Positions 47,312 through 60,189 of a stretch of 64,000 nucleotides of DNA are shown here, piece by piece (within the stretch, counting starts at the first letter, position 1; each line of letters starts with the position of its first letter). Made by a program: the position numbers and the translations under genes. Origin of the DNA: Scatophagus argus (lineage: Eukaryota; Chordata; Actinopteri; Scatophagidae). The DNA is taken from contig NC_058503.1 of assembly GCF_020382885.2 (NCBI RefSeq), forward strand, positions 23,490,535-23,554,534. The letters run 5' to 3'. The notes below the pieces were generated by a model. That model saw nothing but the letters and a program-made list of their open reading frames with translations, did no database searches and was not told where the DNA came from.

Positions 47312-47716
47312 TCATTATCCTTTAAAGTGACAAACATCATATGCTGTGCACACTTTTTGTGGAATAAGTTCCCACGGGTGCTCCTGAGGGCTCTGTATTT
47401 GTTGTCCTCGTCCCACAGACATTTCACTTACATGTACAAAGGCGAACCTGCAGGTGGCGTCATAGGTGAAGTCATGAAGAGTTGTTGTCCGGGGCACAAA
47501 AAATGTCTGTAAAAAATTTTGGAGAAAGAATTGTGGAGATATTTCAGGCTGGAAGCCACGCAGCTAAAGTGGGAGTCACACCCTGACAGAAATGATTACC
47601 GTACGAGTGCAACGAGGCCATCATCTGCCACTACAGCTCACTTATCAGTTTCTACAGGCCTGTTCCAGCAGGCAGTGTGAACACAGCCAGCAACAGGAGG
47701 ACCCAGGACTTACTGT

Positions 47717-50700
47717 TCACACCACAGAGCCAGTGCGACCCAGGGAATCATGGGAAACCTCTGCGTCACCTCTCTTTGTGTCCGGCTGGGCACCCTGGAT
47801 GAAGGAGGACGAAGAGGGCGAGGATGTAGGAGCGGAGACAGAAGGAATCTGGTCATTGTCTGGTGCCTCTGAGTCCTTGTCTCTGTCAGCTTCTTGCCTC
47901 AGTTCCTCCTCCTGTGCTCCTCCCTTCTCCTCACTCTCATGCTGCAGGGCACTGAAGCGCTCCACCACGCAGTGAGCCGTCAGTCTGGCCTCCGGGTCGT
48001 GATCCCAACACTCAGTGATGGTGGAGCAGAAGACGCTCATCCCCTGGAGGACATCAGAAGACACATAGCATAACGCTGAGCATATGAAAAGCTGTCGTCC
48101 TCTCATATGGTGCGGGTAAGAGTCTGAACTCCGTCTGTATCTGACCTGGTGCTGCGTCCACGTCGAGGGGATGTCTGGTCGTCCCCGGTCCCTCAGCACC
48201 AGGTCTCTCATGCTGTCCACACAGGGCTGCTCACAAACCTGGGAGCCAAATGCTGGCTCGTAGCTTTTCACCTCTGCACCAACACACACACACAGTTCAC
48301 AAAGGTGTTCAATATGGCTGCAGAGACTGATGTGTTTATAGTGAGGTTCAGCTCACTGTCTGTCCATGGAGACACAATGTTACTGTTCTGGGAGCACTGT
48401 TTTCACAAATAAAGCGATAGAAAGCCACTTTCACTACCTGCTGAGCGCCAAACAGCAGACAGAAACAGCTGGAGAGCAGCTGGTGAACATAAAGCTCAGT
48501 ACCATGCATATGTGCTTGTCCTGATTCAGTTTGAGTCCAGTGTAGCTGAGATTTGCATTTCCATTGCAAAGCTTGAAGGTGTTCTTAACTGAAATCCATA
48601 TTCTTACTTCACCATGGGTATCAAATTGTTGGTGGTGCTGGATTAAAGAAAATACTCTGAGTCATTCTCTGAGTAACATGAAAACCTGGAACAAATTTTG
48701 ATTCCAATTCATCCCATAAATGGGGAGAGAAGTGATGCCTTTTACCTGCTGGTGGCGCTATGGGTGCTACAGGGAAAGTCAAGAGCATGAGGATTTATCC
48801 TGCAAAGCCACCATAGTGTTGCTTTTTATTGAACTGAACATGAATGCACATAAAGATATTTTTCATCTTGGTTTTATAAAGTGCTGTCATTTCCCTACAG
48901 AGAAGTGTGGACTGATGTATGGTCGTCTCTTTAGGAGACTCCCATGGCCCATCCCAAAGTCAAGGAAGGATCCTCAAATGGCTGAATTTCAAGGACATGG
49001 ATCACCAAAACCTGCTGATGGACTGTTCCAGTGTCCAGGATCTTTCAAGTTCTACAAAGCACTGAGACACAACATGCATTAAATGTGGGACCTCAATGAT
49101 GTACTCTGGCCAGCTTGTTCCAAAATATGTGTTCTCCGAATGCTAGGAAGGAGTCTTGCCTAGTGCTGCAGGACCTGACTTGGGATGATCTTTTCTTATC
49201 ACGGAAACATTCTTGACTTTGAGAAGCACCTCCACTTTTGCCTCTCTGAAAACATGTAAAAGGAGGAGAAGCTCCTACCTCCGATGGCGTGGCAGCGGGA
49301 GGCCATCTCCCAGTGAACCAGAGCCATGGAGTAAACATCCATCTGTTTAAAGGCCTCAAGGTCTTCCAGGTTCACCCTGGACTCAAGGACCTCAGGAGCC
49401 ATGTAGCGAGCTGTACCCACCTTGACAGGACAATACCAATCAAGTGTCTAATCAAATGACCACCAAAACATCAGATGCAAGTTCTGCTTTATCAAACATT
49501 TAGCCAACAATTCAAACTGCACAGTTTACCTGTCCACTGTTGGCGTAGTCGTCCACAGTAAGGGACGGGTCCAGCCTTAACGCCAGTCCAAAATCACACA
49601 GAGCACACTCCTTCCTGCTCTTTACCACAATGTTACTGCTCTTTAGGTCCCGATGGGCAACCGGCACCTGCAGCAACACAGGCAACCATCAAAATGCACA
49701 AAGTGCAACTCCAAAAGAGTTCACCATGAGATGATCAGAGATGCAACAAATTCACAGAAACAGTATGCAGGGTCCAGTGCTTACAGTGGACCGTGAGGTC
49801 TGATTGAGGTCTGATGAGGTTGAAGGCTGTCCCTTTTAAAACTCTGACTAAACTCTGCACTAAAAATAAATAGTCACCATGAATAAACTGTCTCTTTGAA
49901 TCTTTGTCATCAAAGATAGAACATTGAAACTCAACATGGTGAAAGTATGAGGTATGACAATGATCAAGATAACTAATTTCAGAGACAGGGGACTCAGCTT
50001 ACCTTTGGTACCCCACTGAGTGTTCTGTCACTATGAAGGTGAGCTAACCCTCTCGCAATACTGCCTGCCATGGCAACAAGCTCCTCCCAGCTCAGTATGT
50101 TTGCTGTGAGGAAGTCCTGCACGTTCCCGAGGCTGTGATAGGCCAAAACCAGCCAATACTTCCTCAGGGCGTGGCCAGGCAGACCCCTCTCCTCGGCTGC
50201 AAGGAATCGAACCACATTGTCATGCTCCATCTTTGGGTCAGAGAAGATTGAGCACTCATTTCTCCATGAGGCATACTCTACAGCTGGAAACACCTTCACC
50301 GCCACAGTTTCATAACAGTTGACTCCACCCTTCTCCCCTTGCAGCAGACATGCCCTCCACACCTCTGCAAAGCGCCCCTTCCCCACCAGGACCTCCAGCT
50401 TGATGGGCAGTAGTTCAACAGTTTGGCCCTGCCAGTCTGTCATGTTGCTGATGTTATCACTGTTGGGATGCTTGGCATTAGACTCCTCATTTTCAGCCTC
50501 AGGACCCGGGGCTACACCTCCTCCTCCTCCTCTAACCTCTCCCTGAGCTCCCAGACCCCCACATGGAAGGTCAAAGGCCTGGTAGAGCTCCGAGGTGCGT
50601 TTTGTGGGCCAGTCAGGGCGTGCAGGAGGGTCTGGTTTGTTGGGGCGGCGAGTGCGGTAGAAGTAGAAGGTGGCAGTGGCAACTATTGCCACCAGGACAG

Positions 50701-53700
50701 GAGGCACCAAACTAACCACCACCACTGGGATCACGTCTTTACTTTGCAGCTTGGAGAATCCTGCAGGAAGAGAGACAATACTGAAATCTGTCCATCTGTA
50801 TATTTATCTATCCACCAATTCATTTATCCATCCATCCATATCTTCACCATTGGCTCCCTTGTCAAAGAGAAGTTCGTTGTTACATTCGTGTTCTCCCCGG
50901 CAGCCACAGACCATCATGGCGCCGTCCTCTGCAGGCTGTGGGACCATGCGACACTCCCTGGAGGTAAAGTTAAGCAGGAGGCCGGGGTCAACACCCTCTA
51001 GTGGCAGAGTGGGGTTATGACACATCGTGTGCACCGTCATTGTGTCGTTGGTTTTTCTCCTGGAAGGTCAGAGGAACAACATTTATGTTACTGTATGATG
51101 TTATATTTTGGTGAATTTATTCAAATACTCTTCTATATAAATGATAGTTTTGGATATTGTCAATTTTAGTATAAAAAGTTCCTGTTTACTGGTTTATTTT
51201 CTTAATCGTGTGTTATTAATATTGTTATAACACGTGTGTGGGCCTCTTTTCCTACTATGTAGGAACTGTTTTCTTTCAGTATCGCTGCGTTACTCATAAA
51301 CAAGAAGCTAGCTAACCAAGCTAACTAGGTAGCTAATGTTACAGCTCAGCTGAGGATGATGCCACTAATGTTTACATCCCGCCCCGTCAGGCGTACGAAC
51401 CTGTCATCCAGAGAGAAAACTGCCCACAACAAGCTCTGTGTATCATTTTGAGCAACCCAGTTATGATTTCTGGAAAGAGACTTTTGCTGTTAAATTTTTC
51501 AAATGTATTGTTTTGGCACTTTGACCTTCACAAGTAAACAAGCTATTTTCTTTCCAAAGTGTTTGATTTTCTCTTTTAGTCCAACCCTCATTTGTACTGG
51601 CTTTATATCAGGAGGGAAATCACAAGGCAGGCCTGTCATTTTAAGTTAATTTGAGATTTATAGGTGACAGGTGGGTACACAGTTTTTTAGGCTGAGCATC
51701 TTTTATGAATCAAATGAAAGCACACCATCAGAAGTGATCTTTGGACTAAATTCAAGTATAAATCAAAGAGCATTTCTATAACTGAGGCCTGTGGCGTCGT
51801 CTCAGACACGAGACCGACATATTAAATTGCTGTTAGGTTAACGTAAAGAGGTGCATGAAAAGGGCTTCATTCAGGGTGTCCAAAGACTTGGCTTATTGTT
51901 TAGGTGACTAATACTCGCAACACAAAACATACAAACAAAGTGTGTCCAGCTGTGAGTCAGACAGCACAGACAGCAGCTCAAAGATGATTCCTGTCAACTT
52001 TGACCTAACTAAACCACTGTTTTACTGTCTTATCGCTGCTTTCCTGCAGCTATCTGGGAGGGTTAGGCAGGCTGACGTGAACAGGAAATGAGAGGGGAGG
52101 AGTGAGGGGGATCCCGGCGTAGCACCGCTATCCAAACAAAAGCACGCATCAGCAGAAACCCTCCAGTTGTGCAGAAAGTGATGCCAGAGGAGTTTGTGAA
52201 GCCTTTGACAGGCTCATCGTGTTCTTTCTGGCATGGAACAACAACTGTGTGAATCAAATTTAGAAAGACAAAACTGCAGTCACGTTCTGCCCTGCAGCAG
52301 TAGCAAGCTGAGAGAAACCACTTCAGGACGTTTCATAATGCTGATCAACAACATACTGAAGAAGCTTGGCTGCACTGCAGTCGTGCTGAGTGAGTGTGTG
52401 TGTGTGCGCGTGTGTGTGCGCGTGTGTGTGTGGGCAGATCAATATTTCAGCCTTTTTATGGGACACTAAAGGCTTCAGGACATATTGGTTTATTCTCTCT
52501 CCCAAAGAAAGACGAGACTGAGCACAAATCCAATCCTTTAGTTTCATTTTGGGTAATAAAAACATTTCTCACGTTCCTTGTTAAGTGCTGAAAATCTGCG
52601 TTTGTCCTAAGCTGTAAATAAAGATGGCAGACACGTCTCCACTTCCTCCTGCTGTACTAAAGTGAAGCTAAACCATCCCTCATACGAGTGCTGCCATCTT
52701 GTTCTGATGATGTCATTTGGAGCCAGTAATGATCAGTAGTGATCGCACACACACACGTACGAGTCAATCAGGAGCAGGGTCAGCTGTCAGTCATGATGTT
52801 TCAGCATCAAATAACTAATTAAAACCAAACTGATGAGAAAAATGAACACTTGAACAAACATCAGTGTGATAAGAACAACCTTATCACATTATTGTCCAAA
52901 ACGTGACCAGAAGGTCGTCCATTAACAGAACATTAAACCATTAAGAGGCCCAGTGGGTCCACCTCACCATATGGCGATGCAGATCTCCTCGATGGCGGTG
53001 CAGAAGGAGGACAGGGTGCAGTTACTGAAGCACACACTGTCTCTGCACACCGGGCTGGACACCTCACACCACTTACACAGGTTGGAGTTCAGGTGGGTGA
53101 AGGACTGGACAGCAACCGGAAGCCCTGCAGGGTCCGACACAGAGACTACATCACTTCACAGCAGTACACATGCAGAGAGTGGATCACTGGATGAATCTCA
53201 CGGGGCTGTTCAGTTGTGCCGATATACTTTCACTTTTTGTACCTTAAGTGCGTTTTGATGCTAATACTTTTACTGTAAGTAAAAATTCAAACTTGAGACC
53301 TTTGGTTGTAACAGAGTATTTTTGCACTGTGGTTTTAATACTTTTGCTAAAGTACAGGATCTGAGTATTTTTCCCCCTCTGACTCTTTGCATTGATGGCT
53401 GTGCTGACATTTAAAATGAATGAGAGTGGAAGTTAATTTAACTCTCATTCATTTGGACGTCCTCGCGGCGACGAACGTCCTCCTGTGTCTACTCTGCCAC
53501 GTTCAGCATCTCGGTGAACGACTGGGACTCGGCGGCAGGAAGTGGGCGTGTCCCTTTGACGCTTGTTAGCCCAACTGACATGTTAGCGTGTTAGCATGTG
53601 GGACACAAAACACAACAAACACTCACCGTTGTTTGTTTGCTTTGTGTATCTGCTGTATGTGTGTATTTGTATTTGTGTGTGGATATGCTGTGTGTGTGTG

Positions 53701-54005
53701 TGTGTGCCACATCATAACGGCACAGTGATCAGACCCAGATGACACAGAAATGACAGCTAAAGCAACACACACACACACACACACTCAGTGACGCACACAA
53801 ACTCAACCACAGTGCGTTATAATTATATGTACTTCATACACACATAAGAGATTGTACACTTAAACACACAACACTTCATTAACTCTGTCACACACACACT
53901 CGCGCACACACAAACCAGAAGTTATTCCAGATGTTTCTTCCAAACAGTTGAAGACAAAGGAAAAGGAAAGGAAAAGCAAAAAGTTCACTTTAATTAGGAT
54001 CAGCA

Positions 54006-54037
<32 letters not shown>

Positions 54038-56517
54038 TGTTAGAAAGTAAAAGACAATGGAATCTCTGCATCTGTGTAACAGTTGTGCTTTTTTCCTGTG
54101 TGTGTCTCTGTTTACATGTGTGTAATGTCACGTGTGAATGTGTGTGTGTGTGCCTCCAGGAATAAATTGAAGCCAGAAGTGAGCTGTGTTCAGAGCCAAG
54201 TTAGCATCCAAAGCTCCGCCCTCAAAGGCTCATGGGAAATCTAAGCACTCCACACTGCTCAGAGGAGGCCTCGCTATCAGAGCTGAGCGCACACACACAC
54301 ACACACGCACACAGATCTGTGTGTATGTATACATAATTTTGACACACTTGAAAGATCAGTTTGATGTTTGAGCTAATGCGTACTGCACCCTTCACTCTGG
54401 TCCAGACTGAAGGATCTCATCCTATTGGATGGACTGTGATGATGCGCGCGCCACAAACGTGATGTCATGGGACGGCGTAAAAATACTGCTGCTGACTTTT
54501 GTCATGTGACGTGCGTTGACTTAGTCACGTGACCTGTGGTAGAAGACAGATAGAATAGCTTTTCTTATGTTTCAAATGGGACATTGTGTGTCAAACTTTA
54601 TTCACTGCATCCTCAGTGTGTGTGTTAGTGTGTGTGTGTGTGTGAGGAGAGAGTCATCAGGTCATCAGGCCATCAGCACATCACACACCCACACACACAC
54701 ATGTAGATACTCAAACGTTTTCTTTCAGTGCCAGCCTCTCATTTCTCCAGTGTGTTAAGACAGCACAAGAAGCCACTATCTGTGTGTGTGTGTGTGTGTG
54801 CGTGTGTGTGTGTGTGTGTGTGCGTGTGTGTGTGTGTGTGTGTACGCGCGCAGCTATTCATAAGATGTTACACATACACTCGCTCTTTGTTAGATGTGAG
54901 ATAATAGGTTGCTTTTTAATCTCTTGCTTTGCTCCTCTCTGTTAATTCATGTCACTTCAGTTCAAAATCACAACAGTCGGACATTTTGAATAAGTCATCA
55001 GCCATAAAATTAAAAAAGACAGAAAAACACACAAACAAAATAAATAACTTTGACTAGCCAACAGTCATGCTAGCATCATGTGAAGCTGTATTTAGTGCAC
55101 AGTGGCGCTTTGAGCGACATGCTAACATGCTGTTTAATGGTTAGCATGTTCATTATCTTAGCTTGTCTACAATATGGTTTATGTAAACCAAAGTGTTGAA
55201 CTCATTAACTCATGTTGACCTGATGGCGGCACTAGATGGAACGTCAGAGTATAATCAGAGTTAAGTTCATCCTGAGGAGAACATGAACATCTGAACCACA
55301 TTTTATCACAATCCATTTAGAAGTAGTTGAGAAGTTTAAGTCTGGACCAATGCGGTGGACTGACACCATCTTTATTAGCTGTTAGCCGTTAGCCACGCTA
55401 ACTAGTGTGGCTAAACATTAGATGTGAGGCAAGAACTGAGTGTAAAAGCTAATTAAAGCTGAAAAATTTCTTTCACTCTCTGCTTAGTTTGTGCTTATTT
55501 TACGGAAACAAAATTCCGACTTCCCAGTTCAAATAAAATGTCAGTTTGGTTACGGAGTATTCGGCGAATGTGGACCTCACAAGCTAACCTCGCGAATCCA
55601 CTGATAAACAACCTAATTCAGCAAAAGTGTTGGTGTGTTCACATTTCCAGTTTTAAAGATGTGGATGTGTCGCTGTAAGATGAACAATAAAATCAAAACA
55701 AGAAAACCAAATCACTAGTTCAATGTGGAAGAAGTATTCTGCTCCTTTACTGAAGTAAAAGTATCAATACATCAGTGAAATAAAAGTCCTGTATTCTTAA
55801 CGGTAGTCTTAACGGTATCACGGGTGTGTAGTAGTTAAAGTGTCATAAAGTAAAAGTAGTCAGAGTGTAGTAAAAAAGTACTATATGTAGTAAAAGTATA
55901 AAGCAGCATAAAATGGAAGATCTCAAGTAAAGCAGGGTACCTCAAATCTGAGTACTGAGTCCTGATGTACTTAGTTAAATTCCACCACTGCTTTTCACAT
56001 GGTTTCATCTCAGTAACTCCTCAAACGATTCAGTTTTTCAGTAAAAATCAAAGATTAGAGAAAAGTCCAGAAAGTGGAGTCAGAAGCCCTCAGGTTTACC
56101 TGGTGGCCCTGTGGAGAGGCCCGACACCTCACGTTGAGAACCTCAGGACTACAGTGTGTATGAAGCAGTTCAGAGTCAGCTGCTCTGACACTGAAGCTTC
56201 AGGACGAACAATCACATATCAGATATCACATCTGACCTCTGAGACATGAAGCTCCATCTGCTGCTGATACTTTGAAAGCAGGACTTTTACTTCTACTGGA
56301 GTACTTTTACACCGACGTGTTGGTACTTCTACTCGTCTAGCACTGCAGATATGCCCAAAACAAAACGTCTCCCCCCTCCATCCAACTCTGCGCTCCGGCC
56401 CTGCAGACCTCCACACACAGCTCCGAGGAAAAGAAAGAAAAGCCCGGAGAGCAGGCACTCACAGACGGTCAGGAGGACGACGAGCCCGGTCCGAAACGTC
56501 CAGCGCCGAGCCATCAT
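47717..56517 (-). CDS. tgfbr2: TGF-beta receptor type II, complete
   Basis: Eight coding exons in transcript order: 56463-56517, 52968-53124, 50848-51059, 50003-50760, 49530-49667, 49279-49420, 48146-48273, 47717-48043. All phases fit and give 638 residues. It is a plasma-membrane Ser/Thr kinase that binds TGF-beta and activates the type I receptor. Exon 1 is a signal peptide. Exons 2-3 form the Cys-rich ectodomain ([29 protein letters not shown]). The membrane span is about residues 151-176. In the kinase, GKGRFAEV is near 268-275, Lys297 in [16 protein letters not shown] with Asp401, DFG Asp419 and MAPEVLES near 447. The juxtamembrane part has a Gly-rich insertion ([11 protein letters not shown]) and the C-terminal tail is a long acidic Ser-rich extension, so it is longer than human TGFBR2 (567). 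Teleosts have a and b copies; which one this is cannot be told. The acceptor of exon 2 is the least certain boundary. Confidence 0.95.
52396..52432. repeat. (GT)n with GCGC interruptions
   Basis: GT run with CGCG breaks in tgfbr2 intron 2. Alternating purine-pyrimidine, so a Z-DNA candidate. Confidence 0.85.
53225..53390. repeat. dispersed teleost repeat (ACTTTTACT-rich)
   Basis: Contains AATACTTTTACTGTAAGTAA, AGAGTATTTTTGCACTGTGG and AAAGTACAGGATCTGAGTAT, phrases shared with 55725-55995 and 56265-56345 and common in fish introns. Confidence 0.6.
53685..54045. repeat. cluster of GT/CA microsatellites
   Basis: Runs at about 53690-53706 (GT), 53766-53783 (CA), 53889-53909 (CA) and 54008-54040 (GT) in tgfbr2 intron 1. 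Confidence 0.85.
54549..54676 (+). repeat. duplicated segment, copy 1
   Basis: Shares GATAGAAT, CTTTTCTTATGTT, CAAATGGGAC, TTGTGTGTCA, CTTTATTCACTGCAT, CTCAGTGTGTGTG and GAGGAGAGAGTCATCAGG with 61656-61753 in the same order and orientation, at roughly 90 percent identity outside the GT run. It lies in tgfbr2 intron 1. Confidence 0.8.
54779..54850. repeat. (GT)n microsatellite, 70 bp
   Basis: GT run with three single-base CG interruptions, ending in TACGCGCG. The longest dinucleotide run in the right half of the window. Confidence 0.95.
55725..55995. repeat. dispersed teleost repeat, long copy
   Basis: From GTGGAAGAAGTATTCTGCTC through repeated AGTAAAAGTA phrases to AAATTCCACCACTG. The two ends (GGAAGAAGTATT and TCCACCACTG) resemble short inverted ends. 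This is a common intronic repeat in teleosts. I infer an old DNA-transposon-like or SINE-like element. Confidence 0.6.
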
Positions 56518-56690
56518 CTGCGGGTAAAGTCAACCGGAACACACAGGCGATCGCTCGGTCCGTCGGTCGGATTTCGGTCCCGGTTTCCGCAGAGACACTC
56601 TGATGTATGCAGAGACAGACGGAGAAGTCCAGATGTTTTTCATCCAGATGTGGTTTAACCCCGCCCACCGCCGCTGCCTCTGGGTTTCCA
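56518..56690 (-). promoter_or_regulatory. tgfbr2 promoter region
   Basis: CpG-rich, TATA-less sequence upstream of the tgfbr2 ATG, with a CCCCGCCC GC box (56659-56666) about 145 bases upstream and CGATCGCTCGGTCCGTCGG closer in. Confidence 0.5.
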
Positions 56691-56699
56691 CTGACGAGC

Positions 56700-58450
56700 T
56701 CTGGCTCCACATGCGTCTCATGCTGTGGGATACGTTCGCTTTATGACTCCAGAATTCATCAGCAGGAGTCCTGCGATGGACCCGATCCTGCAGTGACGAC
56801 TGGTACCAGCAGACTGGATGACTGGAAACGCCTTCATTAATCTGTTGACATTTATGAATGGACACTTGATGACTTCTTCAGAAGATGACAAACTGCTGAG
56901 CGTTTATTGTAGCGCAACGGATCATAACATTTTTACCCTGGCAGCCATAACTCGTCCATAAGACAACAGTTCATTATTCGGTTACCATCAGCCACGTTAG
57001 CGGCGCCGCGTGGGAGCTGTTGGTCAACACAACAAGGAGCTACACGATCCATAAGGAACACGTCACAGTTTGCACTTTTTCTTTCGTTCCTCATGCTTTC
57101 CAAAGTGCAGCTCTTACAGGACGTCTGCAGGTTGAGTGCTGGGCCAGTGATCCACCTTAGGGTCTTTAAAGCCTTTCATCATTTTACATTCAGTTTATTT
57201 AAAGAGGTTGGTGTAGACCAGCTCTAATTGGAAAGTGGCATGAGACAACTGTGTTGCCACTATATAAACAAACTGAATTGAATTGCTGTTGAAACTTGTT
57301 TCAGAATTAATGTTAAGAATTTACTAATTCATGCTACCTCACAGAACATACAATCTGCTGGTGTTATGGAAAAAACTCACTTCATAGTAATAAAAGCTGT
57401 GCCCCCCCAAACAACAAAACAAAACAAAAAGAACCAGAACAAGTCAGTGCTTACCTGGAGATATGTGGTTCACCTGCAGGAAGATTATCTGTGTGGAAGT
57501 TTCAAGGTAAGATAAGGAAAACACATTCAAGAAGTTCTTCATTTAATATAAGGAAATGAAAGAAATCACATCATACACACAGGCTACACAGAAAGCAGAA
57601 AAAAAACAGTTACCAAAAATCTATCCACATTGTGGCTACAAGTAACTAAAAGCTCCCACCTCAGCCCTGATGAAACAACCACCAAGCTAAATATCAGAAA
57701 GTGCTTTGTCATTCTGCTGTATGCAATCATGGACAAGGCCAAGTCATCACGGTTTTCTGAACATAAGCATAACACACCATTTTAGGCACTAAAAAGTCCT
57801 TCAATCACTTAAAACATCTCCACCACTCACAGCAGTCAAATGAACCCATACTGTTTTAAGAATCTGCTGATCAATAACCAGTATTTTCTTTGCTGTGCAA
57901 ATATTAAAAAGTTACAGAGAAAAAACCATCCTGCAGTAGAGTCTGTCATCATCACTGCAAGTCAGCAAGTCTCTCCTGGTACGGAGCAGTCACTTCTTCC
58001 CTCTAAAATGATGGAAACAAAACGTTAGAAACTGTTCGAACTCAAAACTACAGAGACAAGACGTCCCGAAACAACTTCCCACAGCTCTCACACGTAAACT
58101 GCAAGCAACAACATGCAGGGGGCGACACCAACACGTCGGACAGCATGCTGGATGGAGTGGAACCATTAGTCTGTGTCGGATGGAAAAGATGGATGAGTGG
58201 AGAAAGAGAACGATAAAACACTGCAGAAATAAACAGATGAAGTCAATTACTCCAGGGCCATGTCTGTAACTCATACTTCGGAGAGGAGGCGAGATGCCCT
58301 TTCCACACATCCACTGGAGACACCTAGTGGTCAGTTAATGCAAAACATTCCGCTGTCCAAACTAAAAAAAGGACATACAAAAACCCATACAAACACGAGG
58401 GAGTTAGCAATCTGTCCATATTGCATTTTCTTTCACTCAACAAGTTTTGT
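56700..58450. other. tgfbr2 upstream non-coding region
   Basis: AT-rich, without a recognisable gene. At 57450-57480 the minus strand shows CCTGCAG, 19 bases, then CCAG/GTAAGC, splice-like but too short to interpret. A stop-free minus-strand frame at 57990-58310 has no family match. Confidence 0.35.
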
Positions 58451-58469
58451 CTTTTGACGCTGTTCAGTC

Positions 58470-58970
58470 CTAAACATTGTCCATCTCATCCATTTCTCTT
58501 CGAATTGAGCTTCCTGTAGCCTTAGACGCTGTCATTTTTTCCATTGTGTCGATTTCCTCTACAATGTGTGTCCATTGATCCCCTCCCACAATTCCTCCTA
58601 ATACCTTTTTAGACACTGCTAGTAATACTTTTACCAAGTATCTGTCCTTCGCTTGTATATTTTCTTCACATAGGATACACAAATACAGTACTGTACAAGA
58701 CAAAGGAATCTTATAGCCAAGTATTTTCTACAATACATTGTATATCATTTTCCAAAACGATCTTATTTTATCACATTTCCAAAAAATATGTGAGTGATCT
58801 ACATTCATTACTCCACAGTCTCTCCAATGAGGCATTTTTTTGTTCAACTGTTTACTCTTAACCTTGGGTGAAATAAACAAACATATAAAATCTTTCCAAG
58901 AGATCTCCCTCCAGTGTCACAAACTTGAGGCTAGTGAAGGTGTAAACCACAGATGTCCTTTTCTTTGTTG
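58470..58970 (-). mobile_element. C-terminal fragment of an L1/Tx1-like LINE
   Basis: Read on the minus strand, several frames give HWREISWKDF, then DHSHIFWKCDKIRSFW (the His-Cys element near the end of L1-type ORF2), GYKIPLS, and DRYLVKVLLAVSKKVLG followed by a TMEKMTA-like ending and a stop near 58470. This order is characteristic of the C-terminus of fish L1/Tx1-type reverse transcriptases. It has an in-frame stop, lacks the polymerase domain and is dead. Confidence 0.75.
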
Positions 58971-59660
58971 AACATTCAGTTCCTCAAAGAAAGCACAACA
59001 TATTGGAGTAGAGTGGTACAAACTGTTGAGTCGGAGCAAGATGTTTAAGCCTGAATTAAGTGCTCTGCCAGTGCCGTGCCGTGCAGTGACAGAGCAGAGA
59101 GACGAGTGATGGGAAGTGAAGCAAAGATTTAAAAGGGGTTTGAACATAACTTGAGGCCTAATAACAGAAGACAGAACAAACGCTTCATACCAAAAGTTGT
59201 GACTGCAGATTCTAATCCACGTTTCCTCAGTATCACTCAAAACGCTAAAAACACCCCACATGTTCTGTGGACCACGCAGTGTGTAACAGCAGAAACTGCC
59301 TGCGTTACCATCACTACATGCTGACATTCAACACAGACATATCAACACTTGTTTGCAGGAGCCTGAGGTTGTCTGGTGCAACCAGTAACCGAAATTAGCA
59401 TAACAATAACAGTGCAGGATTTTGCTGTTTTCTTTAAATCAATTAAAAAAACCTGCACTGTAGAAAGTCTGCAGGCAAAAATAAACGTAATGACTTTGCA
59501 GCAGATAACGAAGCAGCAAACTTTGGGGCAGACGAGGAATTGATTTCACCGACTGGAGGTAAAACAAAACAAAAAATCAACAGTACCAGCAGATCGATCA
59601 AACGCCACCTGTTGTGCCAAACCTGTTCTGAAACACTTTGACTTCTCTGGTATTCTCACC

Positions 59661-59835
59661 TCATAGGTGGCTCCTCATCTCCCTCCTGCACCCAGCCACC
59701 ACGGCACAGGTGATCAGGGTGAGGGGCCTCAGGTAGAGCCGGGCAGACTGGTCCATTCCTGACTGCAGCATCACAACAACCACTGTAATCATTCCCAGCA
59801 GACGGGCTTCAGGGGACGACAGAGAGGTGGACAAA
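59661..59835 (-). other. possible orphan coding exon
   Basis: A minus-strand frame (RLLGMITVVVVMLQSG, DQSARLYLRPLTLITC) contains two hydrophobic stretches and higher GC than its AT-rich surroundings. It stops at 59661 just before a GTGAGA. It looks protein-like, but I do not recognise the family and cannot find partner exons. It could also be chance or LINE debris. Confidence 0.25.
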
Positions 59836-60189
59836 CACACGAGAAAAACTGATCCTGAAACCTGAACTACATGCAAATACAATCAGAACTTCAACCATGT
59901 GAAAGTCTGCAAACTGCTTAGTTTTGGAAGAAGAAAAGACCAGAGACACTGGTCAACACAAATAATGTCAGCATTTCACTAAGCAGAAGCATCTGACCAA
60001 TGATCTTGTGGCACACATGTCCAACTAAACACTTCCACACTAATGCATTACTAAATATTATGAAATAAATTCTAAAAAGGTGTTTCGACGATGATTGTAG
60101 TCTTTGGCTGTGGCTGCTCCTCAGAGTGCTGTAAAGGGGGAGGCATGGCTAGTTCAGTTTCTCTCATTATTAGCAATTATATTATCAAG

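Noticed and set aside
57450..57480. 19-base minus-strand exon between CAG and GTAAGC
   Set aside because: Splice-like edges alone are not enough. No frame or partner exon could be linked to it.
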